This document shows positions 23,361 to 33,070 of a DNA stretch of 64,000 nucleotides, piece after piece. Numbering within the stretch: the first letter of the stretch is position 1; the number at the start of each line of letters is the position of its first letter. This DNA is from Streptomyces sp. NBC_00078. GTDB taxonomy: Bacteria > Actinomycetota > Actinomycetes > Streptomycetales > Streptomycetaceae. The notes under the pieces were generated by a model. The model made no database searches and was not told the origin of the DNA. It saw only the letters and a list, made by a program, of their open reading frames with translations. A program made the position numbers and the translations under genes. The stretch spans positions 4,030,001 to 4,094,000 of the forward strand of contig NZ_JAPELX010000001.1 of NCBI RefSeq assembly GCF_026343335.1, written 5' to 3'.

Positions 23361-24497
23361 CTAGTACGACTTGGGCAGGCCCAGGGTCTGGTGGGAGACG
23401 TAGTTGAGAATCATCTCCCGGCTCACCGGAGCAATACGAGCCACGCGCGAGGCCGTTATCAACCGGGCGAGCCCGAATTCGCGGGTGAGGCCGTTTCCGC
23501 CGAGGGTGTGCACGGCCTGGTCGACCGCCTTCACACAGGCCTCGCCTGCCGCGTACTTCGCCATGTTGGCGGCCTCTCCCGCGCCGGCGTCGTCCCCGGC
23601 GTCGTACAGGTACGCCGCCTTCTGCATCATCAGGCGGGCGAGTTCGAGGTCGATGTGCGCCTGGGCGAGCGGGTGCGCGACGGCCTGGTGGGCGCCGATG
23701 GGCGTCTTCCAGACCGTGCGGTCGCGGGCGTACTCGACGGCGCGGGCGAGGGCGTAGCGGCCCATGCCGATCGCGAAGGCGGCCGTCATGATGCGTTCGG
23801 GGTTGAGACCGGCGAACAGTTGCAGCAGGCCCGCGTCCTCGTCGCCGACGAGTGCGTCGGCGGGGAGACGTACGTCGTCGAGGGTCAGCTCGAACTGCTT
23901 CTCCGCGGCGTGGAGTTCCATGTCGATCTGCCGGCGGACGAAGCCTTCCGCGTCGCGCGGGACGATGAACAGGCAGGGCTTGAGGGTGCCGGTGCGGGCG
24001 TCCGCCGTGCGGCCGACGATGAGGGTCGCGTCGGCTATGTCCACACCGGAGACGAAGACCTTGCGGCCCGTGAGCAGCCAGTCGCCGGTGTCCGGGTCAC
24101 GACGGGCGGTGGTGGTGATGCGGTGGCTGTTGGAACCTGCGTCGGGTTCGGTGATGCCGAAGGCCATGGTGCGGGTGCCGTCCGCCAGGGCGGGGAGCCA
24201 CTCCTGCTTCTGGGCGTCTGTGCCGAAGCGGGCGATCACCGTTCCGCAGATGGCGGGTGAGACGATCATCATCAGCAGGGGGCAGCCCGCGGCGCCGAGT
24301 TCTTCGAGGACGATGGAGAGTTCGGCTGTGCCGCCGCCTCCACCGCCGTGTGCCTCCGGCAGGTTGACGCCCAGGTAGCCCAGCTTGGCCGCGTCGGACC
24401 AGAGAGCTTCTCGGTCGAAGTCGCGGCCGTGGCGGTTGCCGAGTGCGGCGACGGCCGAGCGGAGGGCTTTGTGTTCTTCGGATTCGATGAGGGTCAT
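23361..24497 (-). CDS. Acyl-CoA dehydrogenase
   Basis: 378-residue FAD flavoenzyme. The FAD/substrate segment is MAFGITEPDAGSNSHRITTT (about 120-139), followed by LLTGRKVFVSGVDIADATLI. A C-terminal helical domain holds DRTVWKTPIGAHQAVAHPLA and the QAVHTLGGNGLTREFGLARL block. Glu/Asp in the catalytic-base region is not certain from inspection. Start ATG 24497 is preceded by an ideal AAGGAGA, 5-6 nt away; the frame stays open far upstream, but that is the mirrored frame of the carboxylase gene. It would desaturate the CoA ester made by the ligase, feeding the carboxylase and hydratase. Confidence 0.94.
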   Translation of the reverse strand: MTLIESEEHKALRSAVAALGNRHGRDFDREALWSDAAKLGYLGVNLPEAHGGGGGGTAELSIVLEELGAAGCPLLMMIVSPAICGTVIARFGTDAQKQEWLPALADGTRTMAFGITEPDAGSNSHRITTTARRDPDTGDWLLTGRKVFVSGVDIADATLIVGRTADARTGTLKPCLFIVPRDAEGFVRRQIDMELHAAEKQFELTLDDVRLPADALVGDEDAGLLQLFAGLNPERIMTAAFAIGMGRYALARAVEYARDRTVWKTPIGAHQAVAHPLAQAHIDLELARLMMQKAAYLYDAGDDAGAGEAANMAKYAAGEACVKAVDQAVHTLGGNGLTREFGLARLITASRVARIAPVSREMILNYVSHQTLGLPKSY

Positions 24498-24527
24498 CAC
24501 GTCTCCTTCGGACTGCGGGTTCCTTGT

Positions 24528-24585
24528 GCCTGGTCGCGCTCGCGCGGCGGTAGCCGCATGCCGATACGGCCCCGCGGCCCCTAGG
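24528..24585 (-). repeat. Interspersed intergenic repeat, copy C
   Basis: On the minus strand it reads AGGGGCCGCGGGGCCGTATC, then GGCATGCGGCTACCGCCGCG, the same family as 12183 and 20226. It fills the only sizeable gap (84 bp) inside the catabolic operon and could form a processing or attenuation structure. Confidence 0.55.
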
Positions 24586-26425
24586 CGGGTTCGACGACCG
24601 CCAGCAATGCGTTGACCTCGACCTGCCGGCCCACAACGGCGGGCAGGGCCGTCAGCGTCCCTGTCACCGGTGCTGCGATCTTGTGCTGCATCTTCATCGC
24701 CTCCAGCCAGAGCAGGGGCTCTCCGGCCGTCACGGCGGCCCCTACGGTCAGGCCGTCGGCCACCTTCACGACCGTGCCCGGCATCGGCGCCAGGAGGGAT
24801 CCCGGGGCGTGCTGGGCTGTCGGGGCCGGGAAACGCGGCAGTGCGGTGAGGGCCGTCGCGTTCACGTACACCTGGTCGCCGTACCGTGCCACCTCGAACC
24901 TGCGCTGCACGCCGTCCACTTCGAGTACGACGAGGCCGGCGTCCGCGTGCACCACCCGCACGCCGTCCGCCTCCAGGCCCGCCCGCGTGTGCCGGTAGTG
25001 GGCCTCGTGGTGCTCGCCCGCCATCGCGTAGCGCCTGGTCTGCGGCTGGGAGGGGAGGTTGCGGAAGCCGCCGAAGCGGGAGCCGTGGGTGTGTGCGTCG
25101 GCGAGGGCGGCGGCCAGCGGGGCGTGCGGGTCGGGGGCCGGGGACGTCAGTTCCGCGAGGTGACGGTCGTAGAAGCCCGTGTCCATGCGGGACGTGGTGA
25201 ACTCCTCGTGCCGCAGGGAGCGGAGCAGGAGGTCGCGGTTGGTGACCGGGCCGTGGATCGTCGCGCGTTCGAGGGCGCCCGCCAGTCTGCGGATCGCCTC
25301 CGCGCGGGTGGGGGCGTGGGCGACGGCCTTCGCGAGCATGGGGTCGTAGTGGACACCGATCGGGTCGCCGGACGCGTAGCCGGTGTCCAGCCGGATGTGC
25401 TCCGGGACGTCGAGGCGGTGCAGGGTGCCCGTCTGCGGGGTCCACCCGGTGGCCGGGTCCTCGGCGTACAGGCGGGCCTCGACGGCGTGGCCGCGCGCGC
25501 GTGGTGGCTCCTTTTCGAGTGCGTGCCCCTCAGCGACCCGGATCTGCAGGGCCACCAGGTCGATGCCGAACACGGCTTCCGTGACGGGGTGTTCGACCTG
25601 GAGGCGGGTGTTCATCTCCAGGAAGTGGGCCCGCTCGCCGGACACGAGGAACTCGACGGTGCCGGCGCCCACGTAGTCGACGGCCCGGGTGGCTCGCAGG
25701 GCCATCTCGTGGAGGGAACCGGTCAGTTCGGGCGTCAGGGCCGGGGCGGGTGCTTCCTCGATCACCTTCTGGTGCCGGCGCTGCAGGGAGCAGTCCCGGG
25801 TGCCCAGCACCCACACCGTGCCGTGCGTGTCGGCCAGGATCTGCACCTCGACGTGCCGGCCGCCCTCGACGTACGGCTCGACGAAGACCTCGCCGTCCCC
25901 GAAGGCGCCGGCGGCCTCGGCCCGTGCGCCCTCCAGCGCGGCGTCGAGGTCCGCCAGGCGGCGCACGACGCGCATCCCGCGGCCGCCGCCGCCCGCGGCC
26001 GCCTTCACCAGCACCGGAAGATCCGGTTCGGTCACCGCGGTCAGCGGCGCGAGGCCCATCAGCTCCTTGGCGCGCGTCTTGGACGCCATCGCCTCGATCG
26101 CCTCCGGGGGCGGGCCGATCCACACCAGTCCGGCGTCGACGACGGCACGCGCGAAGTCCGCGTTCTCGGAGAGGAAGCCGTAGCCGGGGTGCACGGCGTC
26201 CGCGCCGGACGCGACGGCCGCCTTCACGATCAGGTCGCCGCGCAGATACGTCTGGGCGGGAGCCGCGCCCGGCAGCCGTACCGCCGCGTCGGCCACGCGC
26301 GCGTGAAGCGCGTTCTCGTCGGCGTCGGAGTGCACGGCGACCGTCCGGATCCCCCACTCACGGCAGGTCCGGAAGACACGGCAGGCGATCTCGCCCCGGT
26401 TGGCGACGAGGACTGAAGTGATCAC
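24581..26425 (-). CDS. Acyl-CoA carboxylase alpha subunit (biotin carboxylase + BCCP)
   Basis: 614 residues. The biotin carboxylase domain (about 1-440) shows SVLVANRGEIACRVFRTCRE, the ATP loop KAAAGGGGRGMRVV, HQKVIEEAPAP, and FLEMNTRLQVEHPVTE with the catalytic Glu/Arg set. A linker and the C-terminal biotin carboxyl carrier domain follow, with EAMKMQH as the biotinylation site (Lys near 580). It carboxylates biotin with ATP and bicarbonate. Start GTG 26425 follows the beta-subunit stop by 11 bp. The partner beta subunit is immediately upstream, and together they resemble 3-methylcrotonyl-, geranyl- or propionyl-type carboxylases. Confidence 0.95.
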   Translation of the reverse strand: MITSVLVANRGEIACRVFRTCREWGIRTVAVHSDADENALHARVADAAVRLPGAAPAQTYLRGDLIVKAAVASGADAVHPGYGFLSENADFARAVVDAGLVWIGPPPEAIEAMASKTRAKELMGLAPLTAVTEPDLPVLVKAAAGGGGRGMRVVRRLADLDAALEGARAEAAGAFGDGEVFVEPYVEGGRHVEVQILADTHGTVWVLGTRDCSLQRRHQKVIEEAPAPALTPELTGSLHEMALRATRAVDYVGAGTVEFLVSGERAHFLEMNTRLQVEHPVTEAVFGIDLVALQIRVAEGHALEKEPPRARGHAVEARLYAEDPATGWTPQTGTLHRLDVPEHIRLDTGYASGDPIGVHYDPMLAKAVAHAPTRAEAIRRLAGALERATIHGPVTNRDLLLRSLRHEEFTTSRMDTGFYDRHLAELTSPAPDPHAPLAAALADAHTHGSRFGGFRNLPSQPQTRRYAMAGEHHEAHYRHTRAGLEADGVRVVHADAGLVVLEVDGVQRRFEVARYGDQVYVNATALTALPRFPAPTAQHAPGSLLAPMPGTVVKVADGLTVGAAVTAGEPLLWLEAMKMQHKIAAPVTGTLTALPAVVGRQVEVNALLAVVEPA

Positions 26426-26436
26426 TGGAAGGTCCC

Positions 26437-28031
26437 TCACATCCGGAAGACGCCGAAGCCGCCCCGTGCGCCCTCGTACGGCGCCGTGTGGACGGCCGAC
26501 AGGCACAGGCCGAGGACGGTGCGGGTGTCGCGCGGGTCGATGACGCCGTCGTCGTACAGCCGCCCCGACAGGAACATCGGCAGCGACTCGGACTCGATCT
26601 GCTGCTCCACCATGGCGCGCAGGGCGGCGTCCGCGTCCTCGTCGTAGGGCTGCCCCTTCGCGGCCGCCGACTGCCGGGCGACGATCGACAGGACGCCGGC
26701 AAGCTGCTGCGGGCCCATGACGGCCGACTTGGCACTGGGCCAGGCGAACAGGAAGCGCGGGTCGTACGCCCGCCCGCACATGCCGTAGTGACCCGCTCCG
26801 TACGAGGCGCCCATCAGCACCGACAGGTGCGGGACCCGGCTGTTGCTCACCGCGTTGATCATCATCGCGCCGTGCTTGATGATGCCGCCCTGCTCGTACT
26901 CCTTGCCGACCATGTAGCCGGTGGTGTTGTGGAGGAAGAGGAGCGGGATGTCCCGCTGGTTGGCCAACTGGATGAACTGGGCGGCCTTCTGGGACTCCTC
27001 GCTGAACAGGACCCCCTGGGCGTTGGCCAGGATTCCCACGGGATAGCCGTGCAGGGCGGCCCAGCCCGTCGTCAGGCTCGTCCCGTACAGCGGCTTGAAC
27101 TCGTCGAAGTCGGAGGCGTCGACGATGCGGGCGATCACCTCGCGCGGGTCGAAGGGGGTCCTGAGGTCCCCCGGGACGATGCCCAGCAGCTCGTCCTCGT
27201 CGTACTTGGGGGGTGCCGCCGGTCCCGGATCGCCGTACGCCTTGCGGTGGTTGAGGCGGGCGACGACCCGCCGGGCCTGTCGCAGGGCGTCCGGCTCGTC
27301 GACGGCGAAGTAGTCCGCGAGACCCGACACGCGCGCATGCATCTCGGCGCCGCCGAGCGACTCGTCGTCGCTCTCCTCGCCGGTTGCCATCTTCACCAGG
27401 GGCGGACCGCCGAGGAACACCTTCGCGCGCTCCTTGACCATGATCACGTGGTCGGACATGCCGGGGATGTACGCGCCGCCGGCCGTCGAGTTCCCGAAGA
27501 CGACCGCGATGGTCGGGACACCGGCCGCCGACAACCGTGTCAGGTCCCGGAAGATGGCGCCTCCGGGGATGAAGATCTCCTTCTGGGACGGCAGATCGGC
27601 GCCTCCGGACTCCACCAGACTGATGCAGGGCAGCCGGTTGGCGAGCGCGATGTCGTTGGCCCGCAGGGCCTTCTTCAGCGACCAGGGGTTGCTGGCGCCC
27701 CCGCGCACGGTCGGGTCGTTGGCCGTGATCAGGCACTCCACGCCCGACACCACCCCGATGCCGGTGACGAGCGAGGCACCCACCGCGTACTCGCTGCCCC
27801 AGGCGGCGAGCGGTGACAGCTCCAGGAAGGGCGTGTCCGGGTCGAGAAGCAGCTCGATGCGCTCGCGGGCGAGCATCTTGCCGCGCCCCCGGTGCCGCGC
27901 GACGTACTTCTCGCCGCCGCCCGCCAACGCCTTCGCGTGTTCCGCGTCCAGGTCGGCGAGTTTGGCGAGCATGGTGTCGCGGGCCGCCCGGTAGTCCGAA
28001 CCCGCTGTGTCCAGGGTGGAGTCGATGACCG

Positions 28032-28035
<4 letters not shown>
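26437..28035 (-). CDS. Acyl-CoA carboxylase beta subunit (carboxyltransferase)
   Basis: 532-residue carboxyltransferase that moves CO2 from biotin to the acyl-CoA. Features: GKMLARERIELLLDPDTPFL, ISLVESGGADLPSQKEIFIP, the oxyanion Gly-Gly pair FGNSTAGGAYIPGMSDHV, and in the C-half LLFLHNTTGYMVGKEYEQGG and SYGAGHYGMCGRAYDPRFLF. This pattern (ASYGAGHYGMCGRA) is that of methylcrotonyl/geranyl-CoA carboxylase beta chains rather than of AccD-type propionyl-CoA carboxylases. Start GTG 28035 overlaps the AtuA-like stop (GTGA), giving coupling. Next to an AtuA homologue, this favours a beta-branched unsaturated acyl-CoA as substrate. Confidence 0.95.
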
Positions 28036-29728
<1,693 letters not shown>

Positions 29729-29732
<4 letters not shown>

Positions 29733-30523
29733 GCGCCGGCCCCCTTGGGCGGGCGCCCGGCGCCCGAGGGCCCGGCGAAGGCCTGGGCGAGGTCCAGCCA
29801 GCGGTCGGCGTCGGGGCCGACGGCTTCGAGGGCGAGGTCGGTGCGGTTGGCACGCTGGGTGACCAGGAGGCAGAAGTCGAGCGCCGGACCGGTGACACGC
29901 TGCGGGGCGTCGCCAGGGCCGTAAGCCCACAAGTGGCCGGAAGGGGCGGTGAGTTCGACGCGGAACTCTTCGTTCGGCGGGGTCAGTCCGCGCACCCCGT
30001 AGGCGAAGTCCCGTGTCCGCACACCGAGTCGGGCCACATGCTTCAGCCGGTCCGTGGGTGGCCGGACCACACCCAGGGTGTCCGCGACGTCCAGTCCGTG
30101 GGCCCAGGTCTCCATGAGACGGGCGGTGGCCATGGAGGCGACGGCCATGGGCGGGCCGTACCAGGGGAAACGGGCACCGGGCGGCGCCTGGCGGAGAGCG
30201 CGGTCGAGGGCGGCACGGCCGTCCCGCCAGCCGCGCAGCAGATCGCCGGGCGGCAGCTCGGCGCCCTCCTCGGCGCCCTCGTCCACGTACGAGTCGGGAG
30301 CGGTGAGTGCCGTCTCGATCAGCTGCTGGAATCCGTCCGGGTCCGTCACCGCGGTGAGCGCCGCGCGGTCGGTCCAGGCGAGGTGGGCGATCTGGTGGGC
30401 GATGGTCCAGCCTGGCGCGGGGGTCGCGAGCACCCATTGCTCGGGGCTCAACTCGGCCACGAGCCGGTCGAGTTCCTCGCTCTCCGCACGCAGATCGTCG
30501 ATGACGGGCGTCGGGTCGGCCAT
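29729..30523 (-). CDS. TIGR03084 family metal-binding protein (maleylpyruvate isomerase fold)
   Basis: 264-residue soluble protein of the mycothiol-dependent maleylpyruvate isomerase / DinB-like superfamily. Metal-ligand type histidines are in WTIAHQIAHLAWTDRAAL (about 39-56) and in ARLMETWAHGLDVADTLG (about 134-151). These give the three-His pattern of that fold (H43/H47 and H142, approximate). TIGR03084 members are commonly found in acyl-CoA degradation clusters, with unknown reaction. It is the first gene of the operon; the start at 30523 lies only 24 bp from the palindromic operator, so the leader is short and no strong ribosome site is seen. Confidence 0.88.
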
Positions 30524-30546
30524 GGGGCGAGCATGGCAGGGGGCCC

Positions 30547-30582
30547 AGAAACAAGCAAGCATGCTTGCATTAATTTGTTTCT
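30547..30582. promoter_or_regulatory. Nested palindromic operator at head of the catabolic operon
   Basis: The core GCAAGCATGCTTGC (30555-30568) is a perfect 14-bp palindrome. It is flanked by AGAAACAA (30547-30554) and TTGTTTCT (30575-30582), which are themselves inverted repeats. The region is A/T-rich and lies between the operon start and the divergent membrane protein gene. It is the best candidate site for the operon-encoded TetR. Confidence 0.7.
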
Positions 30583-30631
30583 GAGTACGGGTGCTCATGC
30601 GGGTCAGCGCCCGGCGCGACACGCTGCACCC

Positions 30632-31030
30632 ATGACCGACACCCTCGTAGCCCCGGGCCGCCGGCGCCCCTGGTCGCGCAGAACGCGGCTGGGCGTGGAC
30701 CTCGCCCTGGCGATCCCCCTCCTGCTGCTGGAGACCGGGTGGCTCGTGCTGGACTGGATATACGGCTACGGCCTGGCGGAGTGGGCGGCGCAGGGCGACC
30801 AGGCGCAGGTCGACGCGGCCGGTCTCGCGCACATGGAACGGCTACGGGTACTGCTGATCGCCGTACTCGTCCTGGCGGTTGTCGCGGGAGTCTTCCGTGC
30901 GCGCTGGACCGTGGTCGTGCACCTGGTGGTGGCCCTCCTGGCCTGCGGAGCGCTGACGGCCGCGCGGCAGGAGTGGAACCACGACCATTCCCCGCCGCCC
31001 GGTTGCGTCCGCTTCAGCGCGAACTGCTGA
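30632..31030 (+). CDS. Small membrane protein, function unknown
   Basis: 132 residues with three hydrophobic segments: about 22-43 (LGVDLALAIPLLLLETGWLVL), 71-88 (LRVLLIAVLVLAVVAGVF) and 92-107 (TVVVHLVVALLACGAL). The N-terminus is short and Arg-rich and the tail is Pro/His-rich and extracytoplasmic-looking. It is divergent from the catabolic operon and shares its operator region, so it may be co-regulated. I recognise no characterised family; it resembles the short DUF6234-type Streptomyces membrane proteins, but this is not certain. Confidence 0.7.
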   Translation: MTDTLVAPGRRRPWSRRTRLGVDLALAIPLLLLETGWLVLDWIYGYGLAEWAAQGDQAQVDAAGLAHMERLRVLLIAVLVLAVVAGVFRARWTVVVHLVVALLACGALTAARQEWNHDHSPPPGCVRFSANC

Positions 31031-31101
31031 ACGCCAACTGCTGAACGCGGACCGCTGAAATTGAGGCGCGTCGCCGGCCGCCCCCGCAGTACGGTCCTCC
31101 G

Positions 31102-31851
31102 GTGATCGATGAGGACGGTTACTTCGGGAAGTCCGTCGCGGCGGGGTACGACGAGTCGTCGGCGGAGATGTTCGCGGCGGACAGACTGGATCCGGCGGTC
31201 GAGCTGCTGGCGGAGCTTGCCGGGAGCGGGAACGGGCGCGCGCTCGAACTCGGCATCGGGACGGGACGTGTCGCTCTGCCGCTCGCACGGCGCGGTGTGG
31301 ACGTACACGGCATCGACATGTCCCGGGCGATGGTCGAGCGGATGCGGGAAAAGCCCGGGGGTGACGCGATCGGCGTGACGATCGGGGATTTCGCGACGGC
31401 CAGGGCGGAGGGCCGGTTCTCGCTGGCGTACCTCGTCTTCAACACGATCATGAACCTGACCTCGCAGGACGCCCAGGTCGACTGCTTCCGCAATGTGGCC
31501 GGGCATCTGGAGCCCGGCGGCCGCTTCGTCGTCGAGGTGGGCGTCCCCGACCTGCGCCGGCTGCCGCCCGGGCAGAACGCCGTACCGTTCCACGTGGGAG
31601 ACGGACGGCTCGGGTTCGATCTGTACGACGTCGCCACCCAGTCGATGAGCTCGCATCATGTGCGGGTCGACGGGGAGGGCCACGGTTCGTATCTCGCCGT
31701 CCCCTTCCGCTATGTCTGGCCCTCGGAGCTCGATCTCATGGCCCGGCTGGCCGGGATGCGGCTGTGCGACCGGTGGGACGGCTGGACCCGCGAGCCCTTC
31801 ACCAGCGACAGCCGACAGCACGTGTCGGTCTGGGAGAAGCCCGCCGACTGA
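31102..31851 (+). CDS. Class I SAM-dependent methyltransferase
   Basis: 249-residue soluble Rossmann-fold methyltransferase. Motif I is ALELGIGTGRVALPLARRG (about 47-65, SAM glycine loop), motif II VHGIDMSRAMVERMREK (acidic Asp binding the ribose), and a post-I IGDFATARAEGRFSLAYLVF with hydrophobic strand 4. Motif III is LEPGGRFVVEVGVPDL. Start GTG 31102 has no Shine-Dalgarno but is preceded by a -10-like TACGGT, so the message may be leaderless. The substrate is unknown and the neighbours give no pathway. Confidence 0.9.
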   Translation: MIDEDGYFGKSVAAGYDESSAEMFAADRLDPAVELLAELAGSGNGRALELGIGTGRVALPLARRGVDVHGIDMSRAMVERMREKPGGDAIGVTIGDFATARAEGRFSLAYLVFNTIMNLTSQDAQVDCFRNVAGHLEPGGRFVVEVGVPDLRRLPPGQNAVPFHVGDGRLGFDLYDVATQSMSSHHVRVDGEGHGSYLAVPFRYVWPSELDLMARLAGMRLCDRWDGWTREPFTSDSRQHVSVWEKPAD

Positions 31852-31871
31852 CCGGGGCCCGGTACCGGCCG

Positions 31872-32843
31872 TCAGGCCTCCGGCACCGGTGCCTTCCCCC
31901 GCCCCACCTGCGTCCGCACCGCCCCCATGCTCGCCGCGATGACCAGGGCGATCGCGGCGGCCTGCCAGGCGGAGAGGGACTGACCCAGGATGAGGAAACC
32001 GGCGGTCGCGGCGATGGCCGGCTCCAGGCTCATCATGATCGCGAAGGTGGAGGCGGGGAGACGGCGCAGCGCGAGCAGTTCGAGGGTGTAGGGGAGGACC
32101 GAGGAGAGGATCGCCACCGCCGAACCCAGGGCGATCGTCGTCGGGTCGGTGAGTCTGGTGCCCGATTCGGCGATCCCGAGCGGGAGCATCACCAGCGCGG
32201 CCACGCCCATGGCCAGCGCCAGCCCGTCGGCCTGCGGGAACCGCCGGCCCGTACGCGCGCTGAAGATGATGTACGTCGCCCACATGGCGCCCGCCCCGAG
32301 CGCGAAGGCGACTCCGGCCAGGTCGAGGTCGCTGAAGCCCCCGCCGCCGAGGAGGAAGACGCCGACGAGCGCCAGGCCGGCCCAGACGGCGTTGACCGCA
32401 CGGCGGGAGGCGAGGACGGAGAGGGCGAGTGGGCCGAGGACCTCCAGGGTGACGGCGAGGCCGAGCGGGATGCGGGCGACCGCCTGGTAGAACAGGCCGT
32501 TCATCGCCCCCATGGTGAGGCCGAAGACGATCACCGTGCGCCAGTCGGACCGGGAGTGGCCGCGCAGCCGGGGGCGGCAGACCACCAGCAGGACCACGGC
32601 CGCCGCGAGCAGGCGGAGGGTGACCACGCCGAGCGCTCCGGCCCGCGGCATCAGGCTCACCGCCAGCGCCCCGCCGAACTGCACCGAGACACAGCCGGCC
32701 AGGACCAGGCCGACCGGCCCGAGGGAGCCACGGCCGTGTGGGGCCGTGGCGGCGGCCTGCACCGCCGAGGGCGAGGAGGTGGTCGTGCCGGGGGTGGTCA
32801 CAGGCGGTCCAGGTGCTCGGCTCGGGGTTCGAGGTTCGTTCAT
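31872..32843 (-). CDS. EamA/RhtA-family exporter
   Basis: 323-residue inner-membrane transporter with ten predicted helices in two EamA repeats (about 45-170 and 180-310). It begins after a Pro/Thr/Ala-rich cytoplasmic leader. Conserved features: LGVVTLRLLAAAVVLLV, NGLFYQAVARIPLGLAVTLE and the second-repeat ASTFAIMMSLEPAIAATAGF. The PxLxLTLExxGP-type segment (AVTLEVLGPLALSVLASRR) is typical of RhtA threonine/homoserine exporters. It converges with the methyltransferase and its start is followed upstream by a 23-bp tandem repeat region. Confidence 0.9.
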   Translation of the reverse strand: MNEPRTPSRAPGPPVTTPGTTTSSPSAVQAAATAPHGRGSLGPVGLVLAGCVSVQFGGALAVSLMPRAGALGVVTLRLLAAAVVLLVVCRPRLRGHSRSDWRTVIVFGLTMGAMNGLFYQAVARIPLGLAVTLEVLGPLALSVLASRRAVNAVWAGLALVGVFLLGGGGFSDLDLAGVAFALGAGAMWATYIIFSARTGRRFPQADGLALAMGVAALVMLPLGIAESGTRLTDPTTIALGSAVAILSSVLPYTLELLALRRLPASTFAIMMSLEPAIAATAGFLILGQSLSAWQAAAIALVIAASMGAVRTQVGRGKAPVPEA

Positions 32844-32960
32844 CTTGCTGCACTTCCAAGTCCAGAGTAATGGACTCGGTCAGGCGTGTGAACCCGTTTT
32901 ACGGCTGTCCCGCATGGTGGACCCAGATCCCGGGCCAGGGCCCGCATCCGGTCCGCCACC

Positions 32961-33052
32961 CTCCCCCTCCAGCCCTCCGTCCCCTCCCCCTCCAGCCCTC
33001 CGTCCCGTCCCCCTCCAGCCCTCCGTCCCGTCCCCCTCCCGCCCGTCCGCCT
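32961..33052. repeat. 23-bp tandem repeat, about four copies
   Basis: Unit CTCCCCCTCCAGCCCTCCGT + CCC at 32961, 32984, 33007 (first base changed) and a diverged copy at 33030. It is pyrimidine-only on this strand except for the A and G of CCAGCC and G of CCGT. It lies just past the end of the Fe-S oxidoreductase gene (minus strand). A likely variable-number tandem repeat. Confidence 0.85.
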
Positions 33053-33070
33053 CCACCCCCTCAAGCACTC

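Noticed and set aside
21754..23364. 536-codon plus-strand frame
   Set aside because: Exact mirror of the cinnamate-CoA ligase gene; the composition is Gly/Arg/Asp-rich and no motif is present.
23361..25445. 694-codon start for the acyl-CoA dehydrogenase
   Set aside because: The extension overlaps the carboxylase alpha-subunit gene and is Arg/Pro-rich; the ATG at 24497 has an ideal AAGGAGA.
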